The notes beneath the pieces are model-generated. The model ran no database searches, was not told where the DNA came from, and saw nothing but the letters and a program-made list of their open reading frames with translations. Of a DNA stretch of 64,000 bases, positions 45,127 through 53,700 are shown in pieces (positions within the stretch are counted from its first letter, which is position 1; every line of letters starts with the position of its first letter). The translations under genes were made by a program, and so were the position numbers. This DNA comes from CBDFNC01 sp965249895 (GTDB lineage: Bacteria; Pseudomonadota; Gammaproteobacteria; Enterobacterales; CBDFNC01), in contig CBDFNC010000004.1 of assembly GCA_965249895.1 (NCBI GenBank), positions 868,001-932,000 on the forward strand, written 5' to 3'.

Positions 45127-46116
45127 TCAGCTATTCGGCTCTGCCATGGCGACAATCACTTTACGAGCGCCTTTAAACGTAGATCGGCCATGGGCTACCA
45201 GCATATTGTCCAGCATTAAAATGTCGCCGGATTGCCAGGGGAACATCACTGTGCATTCATCCAATACGCCGCGGACTTCTTCCAGAATCGACTCTTCGAT
45301 AGCGCTTCCGTCACCGTAGTAAACGTTACGCGGTAAGTCCTCCATACCTACGATAGACAGCAAGGTCTCTCTGGTAGCTGCAGCCAGATTGCTGACATGG
45401 AACAGGTGGGCCTGGTTAAACCACACCTTATCTCCCGTCTTGGGATGTTCGGCTACCGCTTGGCATACTTGTTTGGTGCGCAAATCACCGTCCGCTTTCC
45501 ACTCAAACGCTATCTGCTGCGCTTGACAGAAGCGTTCTACTTCTTGTTTGGATTCAGTATTAAACGTTTGCTGCCACGGCAAATCCAACCCGCCGCCATA
45601 GTTGCGCACGTACATGAGTTTTTTGTCTGCTAATCGTTGTCGGATCCTTGGGTCAATTCGGCGGTAGACCTCACGGCTGTCGGATATAGGCGTTTCTCCG
45701 TCTTGTTCCGCTTCCGTGATGCAGTGAAACCAGATCTTCATCGGCCAGTTGAGGGTGTATGACTGCTCGTTATGCTGAGGGATAACCTGATGGGCCGGGT
45801 ATTCTGTGGTGGTATAGACACCTTTGCTCACTGCGCTTCTGGGTGTAGAGCCAAATTCATAGTTAAGCAGTTCATGACCAAACGAACGGGTAAATGTCTG
45901 GAACTGCTCCTGGCCTAACACACCAAACCCGCGAAACAACAGACCACCAGCCTTATGCAGTTGAGCCTCGGCCACGCGATGGATAGCATCCATCTGTGAA
46001 GCTATGGGGGCAGACCCTTTGGGGCATACCTGAAGTGGAAGTCTGCCATTTTCTAATAAAGGTGATAACAAAAAAGACGTCTCGTCTAAAACGGATTCGC
46101 TGGTAGCCATAGTCAT
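45127..46116 (-). CDS. SyrP-like 2-oxoglutarate/Fe(II) beta-hydroxylase, stand-alone
   Basis: A TauD/TfdA-fold dioxygenase of 329 residues, predicted to beta-hydroxylate an aspartyl residue tethered to a PCP. The metal triad is visible as H-N-E in IPQHNEQSYTLNWP (about residue 114) and the distal His in DNMLVAHGRSTFKGARK (about 309), which also holds the arginine for 2-oxoglutarate. It is clearly homologous to the hydroxylase fused to NRPS2 (shared PRNVYYGDG, TPI-D-REVYRR and LMYVRN patterns) but distinct in sequence. It is the first gene of the left arm, 87 bp before NRPS1, directly under the Fur-box region. Its likely partner is the Asp module of NRPS3. Asp over His as substrate is inferred from the neighbouring A-domain codes. 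Confidence 0.92.
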   Translation of the reverse strand: MTMATSESVLDETSFLLSPLLENGRLPLQVCPKGSAPIASQMDAIHRVAEAQLHKAGGLLFRGFGVLGQEQFQTFTRSFGHELLNYEFGSTPRSAVSKGVYTTTEYPAHQVIPQHNEQSYTLNWPMKIWFHCITEAEQDGETPISDSREVYRRIDPRIRQRLADKKLMYVRNYGGGLDLPWQQTFNTESKQEVERFCQAQQIAFEWKADGDLRTKQVCQAVAEHPKTGDKVWFNQAHLFHVSNLAAATRETLLSIVGMEDLPRNVYYGDGSAIEESILEEVRGVLDECTVMFPWQSGDILMLDNMLVAHGRSTFKGARKVIVAMAEPNS

Positions 46117-46264
46117 GCCATATTCCTTGCTGGATACTTTTTATTAACATTTATGAAACAGTTGAATTACCTATAAGCAACATTTTCGACCATCCAGTCG
46201 CTGACCAACAGGCAATTACCCTTAACATAAGGCGGACTAAAGCTAATTGATCTAAAACGCTATT

Positions 46265-46303
46265 GCAACTTATTATCATTTAGGTAATCATTGTTATTAC
46301 GCT
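46265..46303. promoter_or_regulatory. overlapping Fur-like boxes in the divergent promoter region
   Basis: Two overlapping 19-mers (46265-46283 and about 46284-46302) match the Fur consensus at about 11 and 12 of 19 positions, centred on TTATTATCATT and TAATCATTGTTATTA. They lie between the two divergent arms and nearer the plus-strand MbtH gene. Iron repression of both arms is inferred. Confidence 0.6.
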
Positions 46304-46359
46304 TTCTATTCGCAATAGATAAGCACAAATTCAACCTATCTAGCTAAAGGAACAGGAAA

Positions 46360-46569
46360 ATGAGTTGGGATAGCGAAGATACAATATTTAACGTAGTCAA
46401 GAATCATGAAGAGCAGTTCTCCATCTGGCCGGACTACAAGGAGCTGCCCAGTGGTTGGCAGCTGGCCGGAAAACAAGGAAACAAGGAAGAGTGTCTGGCA
46501 TTTATCCAGGAAAACTGGACGGATATGCGCCCCCTGAGCTTGCGTCAGGCGCTGGAAGCCCAGGTATAA
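46360..46569 (+). CDS. MbtH-family NRPS accessory protein
   Basis: A small 69-residue cytoplasmic partner that binds A domains and helps them fold or activate. The family signature is present: NHEEQFSIWPDYKELPSGW, then W-T-D-M-R-P at the C-terminus, with the conserved tryptophans. The start ATG follows AAAGGAACAGGAAA. It is the first gene of the right arm, 3 bp before the thioesterase. With a single MbtH for nine A domains, any of the five synthetases may depend on it. Confidence 0.96.
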   Translation: MSWDSEDTIFNVVKNHEEQFSIWPDYKELPSGWQLAGKQGNKEECLAFIQENWTDMRPLSLRQALEAQV

Positions 46570-46572
46570 CCC

Positions 46573-47346
46573 ATGAATAATACCTGGTTTAGCTTACTAC
46601 CTGCCTGCGACAAAAGCGCCATTCGTCTTTATTGCCTGCCGTATGCGGGTACCAGTCACGCTGTATTCCAACACTGGCAACCCTTGTACGAAGAGCGGCT
46701 GGAGCTGGCATTAGTGAAATACCCAGGAAGAGGCGCCCGGTATTTGGATCCGCTTCCCGACTCCATCTCTGTCCTGGTGGACGAGCTGGCCAGGACCATT
46801 GCACAAGAGGGCGATAAACCATTTGCCCTGTTTGGCCACAGCATGGGAAGTCTGATCGCCTTTGAGCTTGCTCATCGTTTGCGGGAAAGCCATGCACTGA
46901 ATCCAACAGCCATCTATGTCTCTGGCGGGACTGCCCCCAGCCTTCGCCACCTTAAGGCTCAGCTACATCATTTGTCCGAAGCGGATTTTGCTACCGAGAT
47001 CTTAGGGATGAACGGCATACCAGAAGAAATTGCCAACTCGCCCGATTTAATGGCGATTTTTCTACCCATACTGCGCCGCGACTTTGCTTTGTGTGAGCGC
47101 TACCGCTACCGGGAAAGACCGCCGCTGAGCTGCCCTATTACAGTGTTTGGCGGCCGCAGCGACCCGAACACTAACGAACGCCAGCTGACAGGCTGGAAAC
47201 AAGAAACGAGCGGCCCTTTTACCCTGGAGTGGCTAGAAGGTGACCACTTTTTCTTATTCCAACATGAACGGTTTATAGCCGACGTCATTTGCAAGGGTGC
47301 ACAGCTCGCCGCTGTTTCACCCCGTTTAACCGCCACAACTTGCTAA
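46573..47346 (+). CDS. type II thioesterase (editing), PvdG-like
   Basis: A free-standing alpha/beta hydrolase of 257 residues that removes wrong or stalled acyl groups from PCP arms. It has the nucleophile motif GHSMGS (in FALFGHSMGSLIAFELA), the family N-terminus LYCLPYAGTSHAVFQHW, and the catalytic His in EGDHFFLFQH. It is separated by 3 bp from mbtH and 10 bp from the aminotransferase, so it is co-transcribed. Carrier editing might matter more than usual here, as NRPS2 carries five PCPs. Confidence 0.95.
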   Translation: MNNTWFSLLPACDKSAIRLYCLPYAGTSHAVFQHWQPLYEERLELALVKYPGRGARYLDPLPDSISVLVDELARTIAQEGDKPFALFGHSMGSLIAFELAHRLRESHALNPTAIYVSGGTAPSLRHLKAQLHHLSEADFATEILGMNGIPEEIANSPDLMAIFLPILRRDFALCERYRYRERPPLSCPITVFGGRSDPNTNERQLTGWKQETSGPFTLEWLEGDHFFLFQHERFIADVICKGAQLAAVSPRLTATTC

Positions 47347-47356
47347 AGGAGGAATT

Positions 47357-48778
47357 ATGGAAATTTCAGTTGCACCCCTACCACAAAGTAGCATTGCCGA
47401 TGAGTTAAGGGATGAACACCACCGCCAGGGCCTAATCGTACTGGAAACCAATGAATACCTGGAGCGGCAGCAAACCTTCGAGTCTAATGCCAGAAGTTAC
47501 CCTAGGCGTATTCCGCTGGCGCTGGACAAAGCCTCCGGCATTTATGTGAAAAATACGCAAGGCCAAGTCTTTATCGATTGCCTCGCCGGCGCCGGTACCC
47601 TGGCCCTGGGGCACAATCACCCGGATATTATTAAGGGACTGAAAAAGGTGCTGGATTCGGGTTTACCCCTGCATACCCTGGATATTACCACCCCGGTGAA
47701 AGATCAATTTGTAGCGGATATCTTCACCATCCTGCCGTTAGCGTTTTCCCAGAACGCTAAGATACAGTTCTGTGGTCCCACAGGAGCGGACGCAGTAGAA
47801 GCGGCCATCAAGTTGGCTAAGATAGCCACGGGCCGCAGAACCATATTCTCGTTTTCCGGCGGTTACCACGGCATGACCAATGGTGCCTTATCCCTTATGG
47901 GTAACTTAGGGCCCAAAAAAGCCGTCCCCGGGTTAATGGCCGATGTACAGTTTTTGCCTTTTCCATATACCTACCGCTGCCCGTTTGGCCTGGAGCAAGA
48001 TCAGAGCGTGGCGGCCAACCTGAATTATATAAAACACTTGTTGAACGATCCCGAGTCGGGTGTGCTCAAACCGGCGGCCATTATAGTCGAGGCCGTGCAA
48101 GGGGAAGCCGGTGTCATACCCGCGCCAATCCAGTGGTTACAGGGTCTTCGAAAGCTCACATCAGAGCATGATATTCCCCTTATCTTAGATGAAGTACAGA
48201 CGGGAATAGCCCGAACGGGTAAGATGTTTGCCTTTGAACACGCAGGGATTTGTCCGGACATGGTGATTTTGTCCAAGGCCATTGGTGGTGGCTTGCCCAT
48301 GTCAGTACTGCTATATCACAAACAGTGGGACAAATGGGGGCCGGGAGCCCATGCCGGCACCTTCCGGGGAAATCAAATGGCCATGGCTGCCGGATCTATT
48401 ACCCTAGACACCATACACAAACAAGGCCTGGTGGAACATGCGGCAAAAATGGGAGATCGATTAAAAAATCAGTTAAAGGAATTAGAAGCAAAACACCCAT
48501 TTATTGGTGACGTTCGTGGTCAGGGACTTATGTTGGGGGTTGAGATTGTTAATCCCAAGCGCAGCTCCAACATAGGCGGTCAATTTGCAACCGATGCCGC
48601 TCTGGCTTCTAAAATCCAGCAAGCCTGTTTAAGGCAAGGGTTAATTATTGAGCTTGGGGGCCGCGATGGCAGCGTTGTTCGCTTCCTGCCTCCTTTGATT
48701 ATTAGCTCGGATGAAATCGATTTAGTTGCATCTAGCTTTGCTAACGCCATTACGATGGCGACTAACTCCGTAACTTAA
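47357..48778 (+). CDS. L-2,4-diaminobutyrate:2-oxoglutarate aminotransferase (PvdH/Dat type)
   Basis: A PLP-dependent class III aminotransferase of 473 residues that makes L-2,4-diaminobutyrate from aspartate semialdehyde and glutamate. Its N-terminal region (RQQTFESNARSYPRRIP, CLAGAGTLALGHNHP) is typical of the Dab aminotransferase clade. The cofactor pocket motifs GPTGADAVEAAIK, LDEVQTGIARTG and the Schiff-base lysine in LSKAIGGGLPMS are visible. A strong AAAGGAGG precedes the ATG. Dab is the predicted substrate of four A domains in NRPS1, NRPS4 and NRPS5, which explains the presence of the gene. A hairpin terminator follows. Confidence 0.94.
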   Translation: MEISVAPLPQSSIADELRDEHHRQGLIVLETNEYLERQQTFESNARSYPRRIPLALDKASGIYVKNTQGQVFIDCLAGAGTLALGHNHPDIIKGLKKVLDSGLPLHTLDITTPVKDQFVADIFTILPLAFSQNAKIQFCGPTGADAVEAAIKLAKIATGRRTIFSFSGGYHGMTNGALSLMGNLGPKKAVPGLMADVQFLPFPYTYRCPFGLEQDQSVAANLNYIKHLLNDPESGVLKPAAIIVEAVQGEAGVIPAPIQWLQGLRKLTSEHDIPLILDEVQTGIARTGKMFAFEHAGICPDMVILSKAIGGGLPMSVLLYHKQWDKWGPGAHAGTFRGNQMAMAAGSITLDTIHKQGLVEHAAKMGDRLKNQLKELEAKHPFIGDVRGQGLMLGVEIVNPKRSSNIGGQFATDAALASKIQQACLRQGLIIELGGRDGSVVRFLPPLIISSDEIDLVASSFANAITMATNSVT

Positions 48779-48785
48779 GTAAACC

Positions 48786-48817
48786 AAAGTAAGTAGCTCA
48801 GGCTGCTTACTTTATTC
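48786..48817 (+). terminator. rho-independent terminator after the aminotransferase gene
   Basis: A 12-bp stem (AAAGTAAGTAGC with GCTGCTTACTTT, one G-T pair) and a TCAG loop, followed by TATT, starting 8 bp after the stop. It ends the right arm of the siderophore locus. Confidence 0.85.
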
Positions 48818-48933
48818 TTCCTTTCTGGACCGATTAAGTTGTCAGGGGATAGAGCATTTCTGCACGGCATGGTAGTGAAGGCAAAGTAAAAATAATAGTG
48901 CAAAAAAAATGCGATGTTTCACAAATCCCTACC

Positions 48934-49126
48934 GTTAGTCTCCACTACCACAAAAAAATCAGTCATTGTCAGCTTGCCTGGTATGGTCCGACATCTCGGT
49001 CTAGTGACTTTTAGCGTGCTCCGTGATCGCGGTTAAGCCACTGGACCGAGTGTCGGACCATCCAGATGTCGGACCACCACGTACGAGGGAATGACAGAAT
49101 CGGCGTTTCAGGACGGGCACTAGCTA
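48934..49126. repeat. dispersed repeat related to 2290-2438, with extra hairpin arms
   Basis: It shares GTCATTGT-AGCTT-CCTGG, GATCGCGGTTAAGCCACTGG, GAGGGAATGACA and the terminal 21-mer (49106-49126) with the element left of the locus. This copy also contains a perfect 13-bp inverted repeat, TGGTCCGACATCT at 48984-48996 and its complement at 49064-49076, plus a third near copy of that arm at 49046-49060. There is no coding frame. The rest of the 48779-49263 gap holds two terminators and nothing else that I recognise. Confidence 0.7.
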
Positions 49127-49206
49127 TATTCGACTACGGCAATGCCCTACAAAAAACCAGACCGCTGTGAAGTCGAGGATCCGAGTGGTTTTATTAGGGC
49201 CAATAA

Positions 49207-49232
49207 CCAAAAAACCAGCCCTATGGGCTGGC
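49207..49232 (-). terminator. rho-independent terminator of gltBD
   Basis: On the minus strand GCCAGCCC-ATA-GGGCTGG is followed by a run of T, about 30 bp after the gltD stop. Confidence 0.88.
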
Positions 49233-49263
49233 AAAATTGGAAGTTGTTACATTTTATTGTTAA

Positions 49264-50736
49264 TTAACTGGCAGAAAGCATTAATGAATCGGCTTTTGCT
49301 TCCAGGTTTGAGTTACCCATCAGGTACTCATCTATTTCGATTGCACTTTCACGGCCTTCGTTGATACAACGTACCACTAAAGATTGACCGGTACGCATAT
49401 CGCCAGCAGCAAATACGCCGTCGACATTAGTTGCAAAACCCTTACTGGCCACGTTGCCGCGCTCATCCAGCGCAACACCCAGCTGAGCAATCACACCGGT
49501 TGGCTCCGGGTGTAGGAAACCCATTGCCAGGAAGGCCTGATCACAAGGGATAACCCGCTCAGAGCCAGCCACTTCTTTAAAGTTAGGTCGCTGACCCGGC
49601 GCCGCCTTTTCCCACTCGATATCGGCAATACGCAGTTCTTTCACGTTGCCGTTTTCATCACCAAGAAATTCTTTGGTAAGGATATTCCAGTGACGCTCAC
49701 ACCCTTCTTCGTGAGAAGTGGTGGTCTTGAGGATCATCGGATACGAAGGCCAAGGCATATTTTCGGCGCGCTTCTCCGGTGGCACAGGCATAATTTCTAC
49801 CTGAGTCACGCTGACCGCACCGTGACGGTTTGAGGTGCCTACACAGTCAGAGCCTGTATCACCACCGCCAATCACCACGACATGTTTGCCTTTGGCGTGG
49901 ATCTCTTGTGTTTTCAGCTCCATGTTATTGGCGCGGCGGTTGTTTTGGCCGAGGAATTCCATGGCAAAATGCACGCCTTTAAGCTCGCGACCCGGAATAG
50001 GCAGGTCACGGGGAACCGTAGAGCCACCGGTAAGCAGCACCACATCATTATCCGCTTTTAACTGCTTCGCATCGACGTTAACACCTATGTGTGCGTTGAC
50101 TTCGAAACGAACGCCGGCTTCTTTCATCAGATCGATTTTCCGATCGATAATATCCATGCCCAGCTTAAAATCAGGGATACCAAAGCGTAACAAACCACCC
50201 ACTTTTTCATCGCGCTCATACACAGTCACATGGTGACCGGCGCTATTGAGTTGCTCCGCTGCAGCTAAGCCCGCAGGACCCGAGCCCACGATGGCAATTT
50301 TCTTGCCGGTTCGTGAGGTTGGCTTGTTAGGTTTGGCATATCCTTCACGGTACGCCGTTTCAACTATGGTTTTCTCGATGTTACAGATGGTAATTGGGTC
50401 CTGGTTAATACCCAGTACACAAGAACTTTCGCAAGGCGCCGGACAGACGCGACCGGTAAACTCCGGGAAGTTGTTGGTCGAGCTCAGGATATCCCAGGCT
50501 TCTTCCCAACTGTCACGATATACAGCATCGTTAAATTCCGGAATGATGTTACCGATTGGGCAACCGTTATGGCAAAACGGCACGCCACAATCCATACAGC
50601 GGGAAGCCTGATCATTGACCTTGCTGCCAAACTCGTCATTTTGAACGAATTCTTTGTTATCTCTCAGGCGTTCTTCGACCGCCAATTTGCCAGGCAACTC
50701 ACGTCCCAGCTCTAAAAATCCAGTGGGCTTACCCAT
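49264..50736 (-). CDS. gltD: glutamate synthase (NADPH) small subunit
   Basis: The beta subunit (490 residues) feeds electrons from NADPH through FAD and iron-sulfur clusters to the large subunit for glutamine + 2-oxoglutarate to two glutamates. The N-terminal cysteine-rich segment CMDCGVPFCHNGCPIGN and the later CPAPCESSC bind 4Fe-4S clusters. GSGPAGLAAAEQL is the FAD site and GGGDTGSDC the NADPH site. The start overlaps the gltB stop by 8 bp, which indicates translational coupling. Length and order are ordinary. Confidence 0.97.
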   Translation of the reverse strand: MGKPTGFLELGRELPGKLAVEERLRDNKEFVQNDEFGSKVNDQASRCMDCGVPFCHNGCPIGNIIPEFNDAVYRDSWEEAWDILSSTNNFPEFTGRVCPAPCESSCVLGINQDPITICNIEKTIVETAYREGYAKPNKPTSRTGKKIAIVGSGPAGLAAAEQLNSAGHHVTVYERDEKVGGLLRFGIPDFKLGMDIIDRKIDLMKEAGVRFEVNAHIGVNVDAKQLKADNDVVLLTGGSTVPRDLPIPGRELKGVHFAMEFLGQNNRRANNMELKTQEIHAKGKHVVVIGGGDTGSDCVGTSNRHGAVSVTQVEIMPVPPEKRAENMPWPSYPMILKTTTSHEEGCERHWNILTKEFLGDENGNVKELRIADIEWEKAAPGQRPNFKEVAGSERVIPCDQAFLAMGFLHPEPTGVIAQLGVALDERGNVASKGFATNVDGVFAAGDMRTGQSLVVRCINEGRESAIEIDEYLMGNSNLEAKADSLMLSAS

Positions 50737-53700
50737 TGACGGCCTCCAATTCCTGCTGTTTTTCGGCTTGTGCTTTACGCTGCTGCAATACGGCTTTGTA
50801 ATCCCTTGGCATCACTTTGACGATTTGTTTCAGGTTGCCCTGGAAATCCCTCAGGAATCTCTCAGCCACTTGCGAGCCGGTCAAATCCTTGTGCTTGCTG
50901 ATCATGGTTTCCAGCAGCTCAATATCTTCCGCTTCCAGCGGATCCATATCCACCAGCTCCTGGTTTAGTTTGGACCCGAAGTCACCCTTATTGTCCCAAA
51001 CGTAAGCCACACCACCACTCATGCCCGCGGCGAAGTTACGACCAGTACTACCCAGCACCACAGCAACACCACCGGTCATATATTCACAACCGTGGTCGCC
51101 TATGCCTTCAACCACCACCTTGGCGCCCGAGTTACGTACACAGAAGCGCTCACCCGCTATACCGCGGATATAGGACTCACCGGACGTAGCGCCGTAGAAA
51201 CACACGTTACCTACCACGATATTTTCTTCGGCCACCAGACTTGATTTAACATCCGGGTACAGTACCAGGGTACCGCCGGACAAACCTTTACCCCAATAAT
51301 CGTTAGCATCACCTTCAACGGTAAAGGTCACGCCTTTAGCCAGGAACGCACCCAGGCTCTGACCCGCACTGCCTTTGAACTTCACCTTCATTGGCTGAGG
51401 CAGACCTTTGTCTTTATAAACCTTGGAGATTTCATTGGACAACATAGTGCCCGCTGAACGGTCAGTGTTGATAATGTCAAATTCGGCGCTCACTGCCTTA
51501 CCTTGCGTTAAGGCAGGTTGTGCGAGTTCAATCAATTGACGGTCGAGCACAGCTTCTAAACAGTGATCCTGAGCTCGCTGGTTATACATACCGTCATCTT
51601 CACGTGGCAGCTCTTTATGCAGCACTACGTTCAAGTCCAGGTTTTTGTATTTCCAGTGTTGGATATCGTCACGAACCTTAAGCAACTGTGACTGGCCAAC
51701 CATCTCTTCGATAGTACTAAAACCAAGTTCAGCCATGTATTCACGCATGCCCTCAACCATATACTGGAAGAAGGTCACTACGTCTTCCACACGGCCGTCG
51801 AAACGGTCACGCAGAGTTTTGTCTTGGGTGGCGATACCCACAGGGCAGGTGTTCAGGTGACACTTACGCATCATAATACAACCTTCAACCACAAGTGCTG
51901 CGGTGGCGACACCCCATTCTTCTGCGCCCAATAACGTCGCGGTTATTAAGTCGAGTGGCGTTTTCATCTGGCCGTCAGATTGCACCACAATCCGGTTACG
52001 CAAACCGTTCTTCAGCAGTGTCTGGTGTGTTTCAGCCAGACCCAGTTCCCACGGCAGACCCGTGTGACGGATAGAAGAGATAGGTGATGCCCCCGTACCG
52101 CCGTCAAATCCGGCAATCAGGACCACATCGGCTTTTGCTTTAGCAACGCCCGAAGCGATAGTGCCCACGCCCGCCTCAGACACCAGCTTGACGTTTACAC
52201 GGCCGGCACGGTTGGCATTTTTCAGGTCGTAGATCAGCTGAGCCAAATCTTCGATGGAATAAATATCGTGATGCGGCGGTGGAGAAATCAGGCCCACACC
52301 CGGGGTGGAGTGTCGGGTCGCACCAATCCAGTCATCAACCTTATGACCCGGTAGCTGACCACCCTCGCCCGGCTTGGCGCCCTGTGCCATTTTGATCTGA
52401 ATTTCTTCGGCATTGGTCAGGTAATAAGACGTTACACCGAAGCGACCGGACGCCACCTGCTTGATAGCGGAGCGTTCCCAATCACCATTTTCTTTCGGCT
52501 CGAAACGACGTGGGTCTTCCCCGCCTTCACCCGAGTTGGACTTAGCGCCAATCCGGTTCATGGCGATGGCCAAAGTAGAATGCGCTTCGTGGGAAATTGA
52601 GCCAAACGACATGGCGCCGGTGGCGAATCGTTTCAGGATATTTTCTGCCGGCTCGACGTCATCGATAGAGATGGGCGTGACAGTTGATTTATCAAACACA
52701 AACTGGCTACGCAGAGTCGCCGCTTTGTCACCCTGCTTATTCACCGCACTGGTGTACTGCTTAAACTGTTCATAGTTCTTGTTGCGGGTGGACTCTTGCA
52801 ATAAAGAAATCGTTTCAGGGTTAAACAGGTGTTTTTCACCGCGCTGTTTCCACTGATAAACACCGCCCACATCCAGACGTTTTACCGGAATTTCACGGGT
52901 AGGGTAAGCCAGACGATGACGAATTAGCGTTTCCTTGGCGATATCATCCGTACTCAGGCCTTGAATACGGGAAACCGTGCCGGTGAAATACTTATCCACC
53001 ACCGCTTTGCTGATCCCCAGGGCTTCAAATATTTGTGCGCCGTGGTAAGACTGCAGTGTAGAAATACCCATCTTGGAGAAGATCTTTAACAAACCTTTGT
53101 TAACAGCACTGCGGTAGTTGTTGAACAACTCATCCGAGTCCGCTGCAGGATCCAATTTCTTCCTGGCCTGCAAGTCTTTGATGGTTTCCGGCACCAGGTA
53201 CGGGTTAACAGCGTTTGCGCCATAACCGACCAAGGTAGCAAAATGGTGAGTTTCACGCGCATCACCGGTTTCTATGACCAAGTCACACTTGGCACGCAGG
53301 CCAGTGCGGATCAGGTGGTGATGTACAGCGCCTGTAATGAGCATTGCAGGAATGGCCGCATGGTCTGAATCCGCCGCGCGGTCAGACAAGACTATAATTT
53401 CGTAGCCTTCTTCCACAGCATCTTGTGCATAACGACAAACTTTGGCAATTGCCTTTTCCAGCACGCCCGCGTCGCCATGTGCAGCAAACAAGAAGTCTAA
53501 TGTCTTAGCTTGTAGATGCTTATGATCGATAGCGCGAATTTTTTCCAATTCAGCGTTATCTAATACAGGTGATTCCAGCTCCAGCTTATGACAATGCTCT
53601 GGCGTTTCTGCCAGCAGGTTCTGATCTTTACCCAAATAGGTCTTAAGGGACATCACCATACGCTCTCGAATTGGATCGATAGGCGGGTTGGTCACCTGGG

